Source: Mesobacillus sp. S13
GTDB lineage: Bacteria > Bacillota > Bacilli > Bacillales > Cytobacillaceae
Direction: 5' to 3'
Length of the DNA stretch: 64,000 nucleotides
NCBI RefSeq assembly: GCF_020422885.1
Contig: NZ_CP084622.1
Coordinates: 4,742,132-4,806,131 of the forward strand
Within the stretch, counting starts at the first letter, position 1. Every line of letters starts with the position of its first letter. The position numbers and the translations under genes are program-made. The notes beneath the pieces were generated by a model. It was given only the letters and a program-made list of their open reading frames with translations, searched no databases and was not told the origin of the DNA. Of the stretch, positions 53,978 through 64,000 are shown in pieces.

Positions 53978-54731
53978 TTGCAACCACTTCCTTTGCAAGA
54001 TCTAAATAAACCTCTGCCCCGCGGGACTTTGGATCATAAATGATGATTGGCTCTCCGTGGCTTGGAGCTTCACTCAACCGGACATTCCGGGGAATGACTG
54101 TCTTGTATACCTTGTCCTGGAAGTACTTCTTCACTTCCTCTATGACTTGAAGACCAAGATTCGTACGTGCATCCAGCATCGTCAGCAGGACACCTTCAAT
54201 CTTCAAATCCTGGTTCAAATGCTTCTGTACGAGTCGGACAGTATTCAGGAGCTGACTTAATCCTTCCAATGCATAATACTCACACTGGACAGGGATGATG
54301 ACTGCATCTGAAGCCGTCAAAGCATTCAAAGTCAATAAACCAAGAGACGGCGGACAGTCGATGATAATATAATCAAAACGATCCTTCACTTCCTCGAGAG
54401 CCCGCTTCAAGCGAACCTCCCTAGATATCGTGGGCACGAGCTCAATCTCCGCTCCTGCAAGCTGGATGGTCGCAGGAATTGTATATAAATTCTCAACTGC
54501 TGTTGGATGGATTACATTTTTGGCTTCAACATCGTCAACAAGAACATCATAGATGCATTGCTCAACATCCGCTTTCTCAATCCCCACACCACTCGTCGCA
54601 TTTCCCTGGGGATCCGTATCGACAAGGAGCACTTTTTTTCCTATGTATGCAAGGCAAGCACCAAGATTCACCGATGTCGTCGTTTTGCCGACTCCGCCTT
54701 TTTGATTCGCAATCGCAATGATTTTCCCCAC
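53970..54731 (-). CDS. soj: Chromosome partitioning ATPase ParA (Soj)
   Basis: The 253-residue Walker-type ATPase has the deviant P loop 'NQKGGVGKTTTSVNLG' (residues 9-24), Walker B 'DYIIIDCPPSLGLL' and 'IPVQCEYYALEG'. It works with Spo0J in origin segregation and also regulates DnaA. A longer frame starts at 54749, but AAAGAAGGTGACAAT before GTG 54731 gives 'MGKIIAIANQKGG', the family start and length. It overlaps spo0J by 8 bp. Confidence 0.97.
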   Translation of the reverse strand: MGKIIAIANQKGGVGKTTTSVNLGACLAYIGKKVLLVDTDPQGNATSGVGIEKADVEQCIYDVLVDDVEAKNVIHPTAVENLYTIPATIQLAGAEIELVPTISREVRLKRALEEVKDRFDYIIIDCPPSLGLLTLNALTASDAVIIPVQCEYYALEGLSQLLNTVRLVQKHLNQDLKIEGVLLTMLDARTNLGLQVIEEVKKYFQDKVYKTVIPRNVRLSEAPSHGEPIIIYDPKSRGAEVYLDLAKEVVANG

Positions 54732-54986
54732 ATTGTCACCTTCTTTCAAAACCCAATAAATAGTATATGTTTAGCTTTAAGCAAAAAAATGCATTATAAA
54801 TTAGGCTTTTCCCAGCAATTCAGGATGAAAATCACCGAAAAAAGCAATCACGTATTCTATTTTATCATGAAAAAAGACAGTTGATAGAATTTTTATTAAA
54901 AAGAAATAATCCAGTAATATGCGAAGTGCAGTACACAAAAAGCCCCGTTTCCAGGCTGCTGATTGAGTCAAATGGCAACAAAAAAA

Positions 54987-55007
54987 CGGGAGACAGCCTG
55001 TCCCCCG
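54987..55007 (-). terminator. Terminator of noc
   Basis: A 9-bp stem with one G-U pair around CGGGAGACA/TGTCCCCCG and a 3-nt loop, followed by T7 on the minus strand. Confidence 0.8.
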
Positions 55008-55018
55008 CTAGCAATCTA

Positions 55019-55912
55019 TTATTTCTTTTTTGGTATGCGAATCGTGAATTGATAGAACTCTTCAAACTCTTCTTCTTCGGAATCAAGATTGATGCCGCTG
55101 TCAGAAACCATTGTCAGTGACTGACGGATGGTATTGACGGCAATCCTCATATCCTTGCTGAATGCCTTCCGCTTTGGCTTTGGTTTCTCTTCATTTTGGC
55201 TCAGAAGCTTGACGACACGTTCTTCCGTTTGTTTGACATTAAGCGATCTCTCAATGATCTCTGCCAACACTTGTACCTGCAGCTCAGGGTTCTTTAACGG
55301 GATTAACGAACGGGCATGGCGCTCTGTGATCAATTTATTCAAGAGTGCATCCTGTACTTCCTGTGGAAGCTTTAGCAATCGCAGCTTATTCGCAACCGTT
55401 GATTGACCTTTTCCCAATCTTTGCGCCAGTGCTTCCTGGGTCAGGTTATGGATTTCCAGCAATTTACCATAAGCCATCGCTTCTTCAATTGGTGACAGTT
55501 CCTCACGCTGAAGGTTCTCAATCAAAGCAACTGATGCTGTTTCGGAATCGGATAGGTTTTTAACGATTGCAGGAACCTCTTCCCACTCAAGCTTTTTCAT
55601 TGCTCGCCAGCGGCGTTCACCTGCAATTATTTCAAATCGGTCCTGATCGTATTCCCGGACGACGATTGGCTGGATTACTCCATGTATGTGAATGGTACGG
55701 GCCAATTCTTCAATTTTTTCATCATCAAAAACAGTTCTTGGCTGGTATCTATTTGGAATAATATGGTCAATCGGAATCTTCTTTATTTCTTCGTTTTCTA
55801 TGTTGTCAATATCCTCAACCGTCTGTTCTTCCATTTGGTTCGGTTCTTCCACTTGGTTCCGTTCTTTTTCCTTTTCCCCAAGGCCAAAAAAGCGCGAAAA
55901 AGAAGGCTTCAT
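55019..55912 (-). CDS. noc: Nucleoid occlusion protein Noc
   Basis: The ~297-residue ParB paralogue binds Noc sites and the membrane to keep division away from the nucleoid. The N-terminal amphipathic membrane-binding motif is '[17 protein letters not shown]'. The CTP-binding region has 'NRYQPRTVF' and '[11 protein letters not shown]', the helix-turn-helix is '[21 protein letters not shown]' (in parts), and a C-terminal domain follows. The ATG at 55912 gives the family start. It lies next to rsmG and 270 bp upstream of soj. Confidence 0.95.
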   Translation of the reverse strand: MKPSFSRFFGLGEKEKERNQVEEPNQMEEQTVEDIDNIENEEIKKIPIDHIIPNRYQPRTVFDDEKIEELARTIHIHGVIQPIVVREYDQDRFEIIAGERRWRAMKKLEWEEVPAIVKNLSDSETASVALIENLQREELSPIEEAMAYGKLLEIHNLTQEALAQRLGKGQSTVANKLRLLKLPQEVQDALLNKLITERHARSLIPLKNPELQVQVLAEIIERSLNVKQTEERVVKLLSQNEEKPKPKRKAFSKDMRIAVNTIRQSLTMVSDSGINLDSEEEEFEEFYQFTIRIPKKK

Positions 55913-56101
55913 CACCCTACACCACCTTTATGAACTCCCTATTACATATTCTCTATAAAAATGACAAGTTCCTGCCTATAGACTCTATTATAAACTAAAT
56001 TCATTTTTCCAAATAGACCAAAAAGCATTAGCAAGCATAGGCGGCTCCATCAATCGCACACTTCAAGCCTTTGGCCAGTGTGCTGCGACTGATGTATGCA
56101 C

Positions 56102-56818
56102 CTATTCAATCGGCGTTTTATTCGGGGTTCCCGGTTTTCTTGGGTACTTCTTAGGTGTTGTTTTTAGTTTGTTAATGATTAAAATATTTCGTTCACTCTC
56201 TTCCACAGGCAAGGTGAAGGAATGGGCAGATTCAAGCTTTCCGCCAAGAACATTGATTGCTTTTTCACCAACCTGCAGTTCCTCTCCTGCCTGGTTGCCC
56301 TTCATGGCGATGAATGTCCCGCCAGTTTTCACTAGCGGAAGGCAAAGTTCACTTAACACGGACATTCTGGCTACAGCCCTTGCCATAACAACTTCATATT
56401 TCTCACGATGGGAAGGATTCTGTCCGAATGTCTCGGCACGGTCGTGAATGAAGGTCGTACCTTCCAATCCCAATTCTTTCGAAAGCTGCTCGAGGAACGT
56501 GATTCGCTTATTCAAGGAATCGACAATCGTCACCTTGATTTCAGGGAATGCAATTTTAATCGGGATACTCGGAAAGCCGGCCCCGGCACCAACGTCACAC
56601 AAATTGAGCGGCTTGTTAAAGTCAAAATAAAATGCGGCAGAAATGGAATCATAAAAATGCTTCAAGTACACATCAGGCTTTTCTGTGATCGCAGTTAAGT
56701 TCATTTTTTCATTCCACTCGACGAGCATTTGGTAATACTTTTCATATTGCTCCATTTGCTTCTGAGAAAGCTGTATTCCCTTTTCAGCGAGCAAAGCTTT
56801 AAATTGATCTGTATTCAT
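56102..56818 (-). CDS. rsmG: 16S rRNA (guanine527-N7)-methyltransferase
   Basis: The 238-residue SAM-dependent methyltransferase modifies G527 of 16S rRNA; loss gives low-level streptomycin resistance. '[18 protein letters not shown]' is the SAM motif and '[12 protein letters not shown]' is characteristic. The frame extends to 56866, but AAAGGG before the ATG at 56818 gives '[15 protein letters not shown]' and normal length. It is third in the mnmE-mnmG-rsmG series. Confidence 0.97.
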   Translation of the reverse strand: MNTDQFKALLAEKGIQLSQKQMEQYEKYYQMLVEWNEKMNLTAITEKPDVYLKHFYDSISAAFYFDFNKPLNLCDVGAGAGFPSIPIKIAFPEIKVTIVDSLNKRITFLEQLSKELGLEGTTFIHDRAETFGQNPSHREKYEVVMARAVARMSVLSELCLPLVKTGGTFIAMKGNQAGEELQVGEKAINVLGGKLESAHSFTLPVEESERNILIINKLKTTPKKYPRKPGTPNKTPIE

Positions 56819-56853
56819 AAGCCAACCCTTTCTGTCCTTGCTGGTGATTTCAT

Positions 56854-56910
56854 AAGAAAAGCGCAAGCGCCTTGGTCAGCCCCGACAAGCGTTGGGGCTA
56901 GACACTAAAG
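56854..56910. repeat. Dispersed intergenic repeat, copy D (internal deletion)
   Basis: It has the left end of copy B (AAAAGCGCAAGCGCCTTGG, then TCAGCCCCGACAAGCG) joined directly to the right end (GGGGCTAGACACTA). About 65 internal bases are missing. Confidence 0.8.
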
Positions 56911-56944
56911 TGTGTGGAGAAATCATACTTTATCCATTAAAAAT

Positions 56945-58831
56945 TTACGATTGAATTCGTGCAATACGCCCCTGTTCTAAATAGACAAGCAGTATAGAGA
57001 TATCTGCAGGGTTCACTCCAGAAATTCTCGAAGCCTGAGCCAAAGTTAATGGACGAACTTCCTTCAATTTTTGACGGGCCTCTGTTGCCAATCCGGAAAT
57101 CGCATCATAATCAATATTTTCGGGAACTTTCTTATCTTCCATCTTTTTCAGCCTTTCGACCTGCTGAAGAGACTTCTCAATATATCCCTCATATTTGATT
57201 TGAATTTCTGTCTGTTCCTCTGTTTCGAAATCCAATTCGCCATCTGCAGGAACGAGTTTCTTAATGTGCTCATAAGAAACCTCTGGACGCTTCAAAAGGT
57301 CGGAAGCACGGATGCCATCCTTCAATTCACTTCCGCCAATCGAACGGATCAACTCCTGTACCTCCGCTGATGGTTTGATGATGATGGATTGAAGGCGTTG
57401 TTTTTCACCCTCAATAGCTTCTTTTTTCGCTAAAAACTTCTGGTAGCGTTCTTCGGTAATCAAGCCAATCTCATGTCCTTTTTCAGTCAAGCGAAGATCC
57501 GCATTATCATGACGCAGAAGCAGGCGGTATTCCGCTCTTGATGTCAATAAACGATACGGTTCATTCGTTCCTTTCGTCACGAGGTCATCGATCAATACAC
57601 CAATATAGGCATCAGCGCGGCTCAGGATGACTTCTTCTTTGTCCAGTGCCCTTCTGCCTGCATTGATCCCTGCCATTATTCCCTGGCCGGCAGCCTCTTC
57701 ATAACCTGAAGTACCATTGATCTGGCCTGCCGTATAAAGATTTTTGACAAGTTTCGTTTCCAGTGTTGGCCACAGCTGAGTCGGCACGACAGCATCATAC
57801 TCAATTGCATAACCGGCACGCATCATCTGGACTTTTTCAAGGCCAGGGATAGTCTGGAGGATTTTATGCTGTACCTCTTCCGGCAAACTGGTTGACAGTC
57901 CCTGCACATAGACTTCCTGTGTATTCCTGCCCTCTGGCTCGAGGAAAATCTGGTGGCGCGGCTTGTCATTGAAACGGACGACCTTATCCTCGATGGATGG
58001 ACAGTAGCGCGGACCAGTACCCTTGATCATTCCGGAATACATTGGTGAGCGGTGCAGATTTTCATCAATCAGCTGGTGTGTTTGCTCATTCGTATACGTC
58101 AGCCAGCAAGGAAGCTGGTCCGTGATGTATTTCGTCGTTTCATAAGAAAACGCACGGTGGACATCGTCACCAGGCTGTATTTCTGTTTTTGTATAATCAA
58201 TACTGTCGCTGTGTACACGTGGCGGCGTTCCCGTTTTAAAACGAACGAGGTCAAAGCCAAGCTCCTCGAGATGCTCTGACAGCTTGATTGACGGCTGCTG
58301 GTTGTTCGGGCCGCTAGAATATTTCAATTCACCAAGGATAATTTCCCCGCGCATATACGTACCAGTCGTAATGACGACCGTTTTAGCGCGATAAATGGCT
58401 CCCGTTTGGGTAATGACCCCTTTACATTCGCCATCTTCTACAATCAGGCGCTCAACCATCCCCTGTACCAATGTAAGGTTCTTTTCATTTTCCATTGTCT
58501 TTTTCATTTCATTCTGATAATCGAATTTATCAGCCTGGGCCCTTAACGCACGTACTGCTGGGCCCTTTCCTGTGTTCAGCATCCTCATCTGGATATAGGT
58601 TTTATCTATATTGCGGCCCATTTCTCCGCCAAGTGCGTCAATCTCCCGCACAACGATGCCCTTTGCAGGTCCGCCGATTGACGGGTTGCATGGCATGAAC
58701 GCAATCATATCAAGATTGATGGTAATCATCGCGGTTTTCGCACCCATACGTGCCGGCGCAAGTGCCGCCTCAACGCCCGCATGGCCGGCACCAACTACAA
58801 CCACATCAAAATTCCCGGCTTCATAACCCAT
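56945..58831 (-). CDS. mnmG: tRNA uridine-5-carboxymethylaminomethyl modification enzyme MnmG (GidA)
   Basis: The 628-residue FAD protein, with MnmE, installs the (carboxymethyl)aminomethyl group on wobble U34. The FAD motif is '[15 protein letters not shown]' at about residue 10. '[12 protein letters not shown]' carries the conserved cysteine, 'GTYMRGEI' and '[16 protein letters not shown]' are family signatures, and a helical C-terminal domain contacts MnmE. Full length. It lies 111 bp downstream of mnmE. Confidence 0.98.
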   Translation of the reverse strand: MGYEAGNFDVVVVGAGHAGVEAALAPARMGAKTAMITINLDMIAFMPCNPSIGGPAKGIVVREIDALGGEMGRNIDKTYIQMRMLNTGKGPAVRALRAQADKFDYQNEMKKTMENEKNLTLVQGMVERLIVEDGECKGVITQTGAIYRAKTVVITTGTYMRGEIILGELKYSSGPNNQQPSIKLSEHLEELGFDLVRFKTGTPPRVHSDSIDYTKTEIQPGDDVHRAFSYETTKYITDQLPCWLTYTNEQTHQLIDENLHRSPMYSGMIKGTGPRYCPSIEDKVVRFNDKPRHQIFLEPEGRNTQEVYVQGLSTSLPEEVQHKILQTIPGLEKVQMMRAGYAIEYDAVVPTQLWPTLETKLVKNLYTAGQINGTSGYEEAAGQGIMAGINAGRRALDKEEVILSRADAYIGVLIDDLVTKGTNEPYRLLTSRAEYRLLLRHDNADLRLTEKGHEIGLITEERYQKFLAKKEAIEGEKQRLQSIIIKPSAEVQELIRSIGGSELKDGIRASDLLKRPEVSYEHIKKLVPADGELDFETEEQTEIQIKYEGYIEKSLQQVERLKKMEDKKVPENIDYDAISGLATEARQKLKEVRPLTLAQASRISGVNPADISILLVYLEQGRIARIQS

Positions 58832-58942
58832 CCTGCTGCCTCCTTTTTATGCTCCATTCAAACAACTTCATAGTTCAAAAGTGCTACTTAAAACAAATCT
58901 AGTAACAACGGAGAAAATTTTATGAGAATAGTTTCTTTACTA

Positions 58943-60328
58943 TTACTTTCCTAAACAGAACTGGGAGAATAACTGGTCAATCAAGCTTTCATGGACACTT
59001 TCTCCAATGATTTCGCCAAGCAGCTCCCAAGAACGAGTCAAATCGATTTGGACGATATCGATTGGCGTTCCCATTTCAACACCCGCGACCGCTTCTTCTA
59101 TTGAATGGACAGCCTGATTCAAGAGTGCAATATGGCGGCTGTTCGAAACATACGTCATGTCGCCTGCTTCAATCGCTCCGGAGAAGAATAGGCTTGAAAT
59201 TGCTTCTTCCAGCTCATCCACTCCCTTGTCCTCGAGCAATGAAGTGGTGACGAGAGCATAATCCTTCGTAAGCTCCTTCACTTGATCCATATCAATTTTT
59301 TGCAAAAGGTCCGTTTTGTTGACGATAACGATGACATCCATTCCCTCAACTGCTTTGAAAATATTTCGATCCTCTTCCGTAAGCTCATCCGAATAATTCA
59401 GAACGAGCAGAATCAAATCTGCTTCCTTCAGGACCTGACGAGACCGTTCAACACCAATTCTTTCTACAATATCTTCCGTTTCGCGGATTCCCGCTGTATC
59501 CAGAAGTCTTAAAGGAACACCACGGACATTCACATACTCTTCAATTACGTCGCGCGTAGTCCCTGGAATATCAGTAACAATTGCTTTATTTTCATGCACA
59601 AGGCTGTTAAGCAAGGATGATTTCCCTACATTCGGACGTCCAACAATGACGGTTGACAATCCTTCACGGAGAATTTTTCCCTGTTGCGAGGTTTGCAAGA
59701 GCTTTTCCAGCTCACCTTTTACATACTTCGCCTTTTCTAACAGCATGTTATGCGTCATTTCTTCAACATCGTCATATTCCGGATAGTCGATATTCACTTC
59801 GACATGCGCAAGAATTTCGAGAATTTCCTGACGCAGCTTCTGAATCAGCCTTGATAGGCGCCCCTCCATCTGGCCAAGTGCCAGGTTCATCGCCCGGTCC
59901 GTTTTCGCTCTGATCAAGTCGATGACTGCCTCTGCCTGGGAAAGGTCGATTCGTCCATTTAAAAAAGCCCGTTTTGTAAATTCCCCCGGCTCCGCCAGTC
60001 TCGCTCCCTGATTCAGAACAAGCTGGAGCACACGGTTTACAGAAACAAGACCCCCATGGCAGTTGATTTCGACTACATCCTCTTTCGTGAAGGTTTTTGG
60101 TCCCCTCATGACAGAAACCATAACCTCTTCCGCGACTTGTCCAGTTTTCGGATCGATCAAATGGCCGTAATGAATGGTATGCGAAGCCACTTCGCTCAGC
60201 TTCTTGCTGCCAACCCCTCTGAACAATCGATCTGCTATTTCAAAAGCTTGATCCCCGCTCAAACGGACGATCGCAATTGCACCCTCACCCATCGGCGTAG
60301 AAATCGCCGCAATCGTATCAAATTCCAT
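58943..60328 (-). CDS. mnmE: tRNA modification GTPase MnmE (TrmE/ThdF)
   Basis: The 461-residue protein has an N-terminal THF-binding domain (about 1-118), a helical domain, an inserted G domain (about 220-380: '[14 protein letters not shown]', 'DTAGIRET', 'NKTD') and the C-terminal 'CLGK' with the essential cysteine. It partners MnmG in wobble-uridine modification. First gene of the mnmE-mnmG-rsmG series; DnaA boxes lie just upstream. Confidence 0.98.
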   Translation of the reverse strand: MEFDTIAAISTPMGEGAIAIVRLSGDQAFEIADRLFRGVGSKKLSEVASHTIHYGHLIDPKTGQVAEEVMVSVMRGPKTFTKEDVVEINCHGGLVSVNRVLQLVLNQGARLAEPGEFTKRAFLNGRIDLSQAEAVIDLIRAKTDRAMNLALGQMEGRLSRLIQKLRQEILEILAHVEVNIDYPEYDDVEEMTHNMLLEKAKYVKGELEKLLQTSQQGKILREGLSTVIVGRPNVGKSSLLNSLVHENKAIVTDIPGTTRDVIEEYVNVRGVPLRLLDTAGIRETEDIVERIGVERSRQVLKEADLILLVLNYSDELTEEDRNIFKAVEGMDVIVIVNKTDLLQKIDMDQVKELTKDYALVTTSLLEDKGVDELEEAISSLFFSGAIEAGDMTYVSNSRHIALLNQAVHSIEEAVAGVEMGTPIDIVQIDLTRSWELLGEIIGESVHESLIDQLFSQFCLGK

Positions 60329-60450
60329 TTGCTCACCCCACTTTACCGAAAAAATGATTTATATAAAAAAATAAAAGTTTGTTTTCTACAAATTACTAGA
60401 ATACCACATCACTTTAGTGAAAAAAAGAAAGGAATCTTTCTATAATGAAT

Positions 60451-60507
60451 TTATCCACAACTCATTAAATAAACTTATTTAATTTTAACTTATCCACATG
60501 TGAATAA
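60451..60507. promoter_or_regulatory. Three perfect DnaA boxes upstream of mnmE
   Basis: TTATCCACA at 60451-60459 and 60490-60498, and TGTGAATAA at 60499-60507 (TTATTCACA on the other strand). All three match TTATNCACA. The last two abut as an inverted pair, and an AT-rich 30-bp stretch lies between. Confidence 0.75.
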
Positions 60508-60674
60508 CAATAAAACCAAATAAGGAAATAAATGATTTTTAATTGAGATGTGAAAACTTAATTGGGATATGGAGGATTGTGATGTGATTCTACTATGATC
60601 ATGGAAGCAAATTGAGCTGGTTTAACTGTGCTGCTGTATTTAAAATTGGTAAAAGCGTCCGATAATTTCCAAGT

Positions 60675-60766
60675 CGCCAATAAAGAGTGATTTTCGCCAA
60701 TAAACTGCTCATTTTCGCCAATAAAGCTATTTTTTCGCCAATAAAATTGTGAAAACCGCCAATAAA
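60675..60766. repeat. Five CGCCAATAAA repeats at 20-21 bp spacing
   Basis: Copies begin at 60675, 60695, 60716, 60736 and 60757, mostly preceded by TTTT. The spacing alternates 20, 21, 20, 21 bp, so all copies lie on one face of the helix. Confidence 0.85.
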
Positions 60767-60888
60767 ATGTTAAGTGAACAAAAATTTCATTACTGGGAGA
60801 CAAGAAATTAGTAGTATTCATCTCTGATGAAGCAATTTAGTTGCTTTCGACTCCAAAATAGATGCCAATTCAATAAAATTGCACAAAA

Positions 60889-60915
60889 AACCCGAACCTG
60901 CGTCAGGTTCGGGTT
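60889..60915 (-). terminator. Terminator of yidC-jag
   Basis: A 12-bp perfect stem AACCCGAACCTG/CAGGTTCGGGTT with a 3-nt loop, then T6 on the minus strand. Confidence 0.9.
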
Positions 60916-60923
60916 CCTCTTCT

Positions 60924-61544
60924 TTATTTAGAAGGCGCGATCACAATATGTCTATGTGGTTCAGTGCCATCAGAATATGTTTTGATTCTTTTATTTGACA
61001 TCAATGCAGTATGAATCACTTTGCGTTCATACGAAGGCATAGGTTCGAGCGCAACAGTCTGTCCGGTTCGGACTGCTTTTTGTGCAAGGCGTTCAGCCAA
61101 TTGAACGAGGGTATCATTCCTGCGCTGGCGATAATCCTCTGCATCAAGCAAAACAGTTGAATACTGTTCAGAGTAACGGTTCATCACAAGCTGAGTCAAA
61201 AATTGCAGGGAATTCAGCGTTTGACCTCTTTTTCCGATTAGCAAAGCGATCTTCTCACCCGACATTGTAAAAAGAACTGTTTTTCCTTCTTTTTTTACAT
61301 CAACTTCAATTGGCGCTCCCATTTGCAAGCCAACCGACTTCAAATAATTAACGGTTTCTTCAACAGCATCGATTTTCACTGTCACTTTGACGACAGCCGG
61401 GCGTGTGCCGAAAAGTCCGAAAATCCCCTTTTTGCCTTCATCAATTACATCAATTTCTGTGCGGTCTTTGGTTGTTTTTAATTGAGCTAAAGCGGATTCT
61501 ACTGCTTCGTCGACATTTTGTCCTGTAGCAGTTACCTGTTTCAC
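60924..61544 (-). CDS. jag: RNA-binding protein Jag (KhpB, SpoIIIJ-associated)
   Basis: The 206-residue protein has an N-terminal Jag domain (about 1-50), a KH-like domain with '[14 protein letters not shown]' and a C-terminal R3H domain ('[14 protein letters not shown]', 'TEPHRHIVI'). It binds RNA and affects cell elongation and division. It starts with GTG overlapping the yidC stop by 4 bp, so expression is coupled. Terminator follows. Confidence 0.96.
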   Translation of the reverse strand: MKQVTATGQNVDEAVESALAQLKTTKDRTEIDVIDEGKKGIFGLFGTRPAVVKVTVKIDAVEETVNYLKSVGLQMGAPIEVDVKKEGKTVLFTMSGEKIALLIGKRGQTLNSLQFLTQLVMNRYSEQYSTVLLDAEDYRQRRNDTLVQLAERLAQKAVRTGQTVALEPMPSYERKVIHTALMSNKRIKTYSDGTEPHRHIVIAPSK

Positions 61545-62314
61545 TTTTTTGCTCCTCCCGCATTGCCGGCAGCCGCAGCTTTTAGATCCGGCCCTTTAAT
61601 AAAGTAAGTTTGAACAATCATGAATAAGTTACCGACTACCCAGTACAATGAAAGTGCTGCTGGGAAGTTGATAGCGAACACGATGATCATGATTGGCATT
61701 AGCCAAAGCATCATCGCCATCTGCGGATTTGCTTCCTGGCCAGCCATCATCATTTTTTGCTGGATGAAAGTTGTCGCACCTGCGACTAATGGCAGGATAT
61801 AGTATGGATCCGGTGAACCAAGGTCGAACCAGAGGAAGTTATGCTCCGCAATTTCCCTTGTTCTTGAGATCGCGTGGTAGAAACCAATCAGGATCGGCAT
61901 CTGGACGATCAGCGGGAAACAGCCTGCAAGCGGATTGACACCGTGCTTTTGGAAAAGCGCCATCGTTTCCTGCTGCAGCTTCTGCTGAGTCTTCTGGTCC
62001 TTCGAGCTGTATTTTTCCTTCAGCTTCTGCATTTCTGGCTGCAATGCCTGCATTGCTTTCGAGCTCTTCGTCTGTTTGATCATAAGCGGCAGGATTGCAA
62101 AACGGATAATCAAAGTAACAGCAATAATTGATAACCCGAAATTCCCACCAAGCCATTCAGCCATCTTGATGATTAACAAGGATAAAGGATAAACAATGTA
62201 TTCATTCCAAAAACCCTTGCTCTCCTCAGTGATCGGCTGGTCGTACTCCATACAGCCCGTCAGCAAGGTCGTCACTAAAAGCAAGCCCATTATTAACAAT
62301 ATTCTTTTTTTCAA
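61541..62314 (-). CDS. spoIIIJ: Membrane protein insertase YidC1 (SpoIIIJ)
   Basis: The 257-residue Oxa1-family insertase begins with a lipoprotein signal and lipobox 'LLTGC', then five transmembrane helices with the conserved arginine in 'IRFAILPLM' and '[15 protein letters not shown]'. It inserts membrane proteins with or without Sec and is needed for forespore sigma-G activation in B. subtilis. The start is TTG after AGGAGG. Operon with jag. Confidence 0.96.
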   Translation of the reverse strand: MKKRILLIMGLLLVTTLLTGCMEYDQPITEESKGFWNEYIVYPLSLLIIKMAEWLGGNFGLSIIAVTLIIRFAILPLMIKQTKSSKAMQALQPEMQKLKEKYSSKDQKTQQKLQQETMALFQKHGVNPLAGCFPLIVQMPILIGFYHAISRTREIAEHNFLWFDLGSPDPYYILPLVAGATTFIQQKMMMAGQEANPQMAMMLWLMPIMIIVFAINFPAALSLYWVVGNLFMIVQTYFIKGPDLKAAAAGNAGGAKK

Positions 62315-62476
62315 GCTTCATTTCCTCCTAACTTCCCGGTACGTTCATTTATTTTCAAAAAGTTTGTCCCAAATTTATGTACATTTAGCTTTGTCAGCAC
62401 AATGCAATCAAGAGTATTTTAACATCTTTTATAGGGAAGCGCTTTTAAAAAATGCAATTAGGCAAATATTTTTGCC

Positions 62477-62839
62477 TCATCCATTATCTCCAGTTTTCGG
62501 CTTCTTCAAAACCTTTCCTACCTTCAAGACATGCTCCAAGCTTTTTTTCACTTCATGCATGTCCATTTCAGCAGTTGGCTTCCGGGCGATGATGATGTAG
62601 TCATTCCCGTTATGGACACTTTCCTGCAGTTCATGGAAGGATTGCCGGATATATCGTTTGATTTGGTTGCGCATGACGGCATTGCCGATTTTTTTGCTGA
62701 CCGACAGCCCGATGCGGAAATTCTCCTGCTCGGGTTTTTTTAAGATATAGACAACGAATTGTCGGTTCGCAACCGATCTTCCCTTTTTAAAGGCCTCTTG
62801 GAACTCTTTATTTTTTTTCACTCTGAAGTCTTTTTTCAT
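62477..62839 (-). CDS. rnpA: Ribonuclease P protein component
   Basis: The 120-residue basic protein has '[16 protein letters not shown]' at the start and the RNR motif '[15 protein letters not shown]'. It joins RNase P RNA to process the 5' ends of tRNAs. It is 184 bp downstream of rpmH, with a terminator between, a wider gap than usual. Confidence 0.97.
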   Translation of the reverse strand: MKKDFRVKKNKEFQEAFKKGRSVANRQFVVYILKKPEQENFRIGLSVSKKIGNAVMRNQIKRYIRQSFHELQESVHNGNDYIIIARKPTAEMDMHEVKKSLEHVLKVGKVLKKPKTGDNG

Positions 62840-63004
62840 CTATAGCACCTTCAATTCTCTATGGATCCGTTTGTTAATCCGGGATCATTTAAAAATGGCT
62901 CCTCAGGGATTCATTTTATACAGTATGGCCAAAAATAAATCCCATAAAGCCAATTCGCCAGTTATTCCAGCTCCCAAAATAGTATTGCCCAAAGAGAAAA
63001 AAGA

Positions 63005-63022
63005 CCACTGACATTTCAGTGG
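63005..63022 (-). terminator. Terminator after rpmH
   Basis: A 7-bp perfect stem CCACTGA/TCAGTGG with loop CATT, followed by TCTTTTTTC on the minus strand. It lies between rpmH and rnpA and may attenuate rather than stop transcription. Confidence 0.75.
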
Positions 63023-63023
63023 C

Positions 63024-63158
63024 CTAAGCTGATAATACTTTTCTTCCTTTGCGACGACGGCGAGCAAGAACCTTACGGCCATTTGCACTGCTCATGCGGG
63101 CACGGAATCCGTGAACTTTGCTGTGTTTACGTTTATTTGGTTGATAAGTGCGTTTCAT
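63024..63158 (-). CDS. rpmH: 50S ribosomal protein L34
   Basis: The 44-residue basic protein begins '[19 protein letters not shown]' and ends '[10 protein letters not shown]', matching L34 throughout. GGGAGG precedes the ATG at a short distance. In Bacillaceae rpmH directly flanks dnaA, with the origin between them, which places oriC in the following 840 bases. Confidence 0.98.
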   Translation of the reverse strand: MKRTYQPNKRKHSKVHGFRARMSSANGRKVLARRRRKGRKVLSA

Positions 63159-63525
63159 ATATGTTACACCTCCCTGAGGAATAGCTGTTACAGACAGTCT
63201 TTGTCATTATAAAGACGGTCGGTGTATATTGTCAAGTGCCTATTCAGAAATCGACGGCCCTGGCAAAATTTAAAATATAAATTCCCCGGGATTTCATCAA
63301 CCTTCAGATGATTGCTTTTCCAACCTCAATCCAGACCATTCTTCTAAATTTCGGAACCCTTTCGGAATTCTTTCGGAACTTTATGTTCTATTAAGATCCA
63401 CAACTATATAGAAGTCTTAAATTTTTTTTAGTTGATTCTTTCATAAATTTATCAAGAATAATTTCCGCCGCAAAAATAAATGTTATAGATGAAAACTATA
63501 GTGATTTTCACTTATTCCAGCGCCC

Positions 63526-63788
63526 TGTGGACAAAAATCGACATAGTTTTTATTATCCACAAGCCTTTCTGACAGCTTTTACACAATTCAAGTGCCTGTG
63601 GACAATTACTCTCCACAGTGATAGTGTATTGTGGATAATGTATTAAAAAGCGTTGCGCCATGCTAGATTATCTGATATTATATTTGTGTTTTCACTCTTA
63701 ATAATTCGATAACAAAAATATAATTATCCACAAATTGTGGATAAGCTGTGGATAGGTTGTTCAGGCCTGTTGTAAAACTTTGTCCACA
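63526..63788. other. oriC: oriC: DnaA-box array upstream of dnaA
   Basis: Perfect boxes (TTATNCACA on either strand) are at 63553-63561, 63630-63638, 63724-63732 and 63736-63744. One-mismatch boxes are at 63526, 63597, 63747 and 63780. The DNA is very AT-rich. This corresponds to the incA/incB part of the bipartite B. subtilis origin between rpmH and dnaA. Confidence 0.9.
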
Positions 63789-63984
63789 GAAAGTGGATAT
63801 TGTCGAAAAGCTTCATTTCTTCCTTATTATATATTTTTCCACATTAATAGTTTTGTATATTTATTAATTCAGGGGTTGTACAGCATGTATAACCTTTGAT
63901 TTTGTGCTTTTCGAGCATGGATGCATAAGAGTAAATAGGACACTGTGAATGCAGCAGCAGCTAGATATAGAAAAAATGACTAGA

Positions 63985-64000
63985 GAAGGAGGGATAATCG
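63985..64000 (+). promoter_or_regulatory. Ribosome binding site of the gene starting past the edge (dnaA)
   Basis: AGAAGGAGGGATAATCG ends the window; the Shine-Dalgarno core AAGGAGGG needs a start codon within the next few bases. By position after rpmH and the DnaA boxes this should be dnaA. Confidence 0.8.

Larger units (their letters stand above)
60329..60923. other. Large intergenic region between jag and mnmE
   Basis: 595 AT-rich bases with no credible gene. It holds three DnaA boxes (60451-60507), five helically spaced CGCCAATAAA repeats (60675-60766) and the jag terminator (60889-60915). A minus-strand frame across it is only the repeats read through. Confidence 0.7.

Noticed and set aside
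60558..60821. Minus-strand 87-codon frame with 'FIGEN' repeats
   Set aside because: It is only the translated CGCCAATAAA repeat array, with no ribosome site.
63282..63297. Noc-binding-site-like sequence around CCCGGG near rpmH
   Set aside because: Only about 11 of 14 bases fit ATTTCCCGGGAAAT and the right arm is wrong; too weak to call.

Overview
The window is a chromosomal segment of a low-to-mid GC, endospore-forming Bacillaceae bacterium. It runs leftward from the replication origin. The gene order rpmH-rnpA-yidC-jag-mnmE-mnmG-rsmG-noc-soj-spo0J-yyaC, then ychF-rpsF-ssb-rpsR, gdpP-rplI-dnaB, purA, a tRNA cluster and walRKHIJ-htrA-rlmH is that of Bacillus subtilis and relatives. The last bases hold a DnaA-box-rich region and a Shine-Dalgarno sequence for a gene starting just past the edge, almost certainly dnaA. 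Most genes lie on the minus strand, as expected for the leading strand of the left replichore. A Mesobacillus/Cytobacillus-like member is my guess, from general resemblance only.

Positions 1-27300 are the accessory part. In order: the end of an MFS transporter, a sporulation-type sensor kinase, oligoendopeptidase PepF, a plasmid-style partition cassette (actin-like ATPase, ribbon-helix-helix-like partner and an array of TGTATAC/TGTAAAC sites), PhnA, an RND efflux pump, a small lipoprotein and a DUF3231 protein. Next come a three-gene operon that looks like a spore-surface polysaccharide unit (glycosyltransferase, double kinase-fold protein, sugar epimerase), a three-gene dimethylamine/heme N-demethylase set, ahpCF with a PerR-like box, a DUF421 protein, mqo, a diguanylate cyclase, YciI, DegV and a quinone oxidoreductase.

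Positions 27300-64000 are the conserved origin-proximal core. It contains rlmH, a tiny CxxH/CxxC protein, htrA, the walRKHIJ cell-wall regulon operon and a LysM/G5/M23 peptidoglycan hydrolase with a WalR-type box upstream. A tRNA cluster (Lys, Glu, Phe) follows; its middle has been rearranged into tandem tRNA 5' halves. Then come purA, dnaB, rplI, gdpP, yybS, rpsR, ssb, rpsF, ychF, a 53-bp hairpin tandem repeat, a molybdopterin oxidoreductase, small genes, an MscS channel, the sporulation protein YyaC, parB-parA, noc, the tRNA-modification genes, jag-yidC and rnpA-rpmH.

Several chromosome-organisation signals can be read directly. There are two perfect parS sites (inside spo0J and inside walK), DnaA-box clusters at oriC, between mnmE and jag, and beside rlmH, and a family of about 120-bp intergenic repeats in four states of preservation. 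The most unusual items are the chromosomal actin-type partition cassette with its iterons, the remodelled tRNA cluster, the double kinase-like protein, and three kinds of intergenic repeats.
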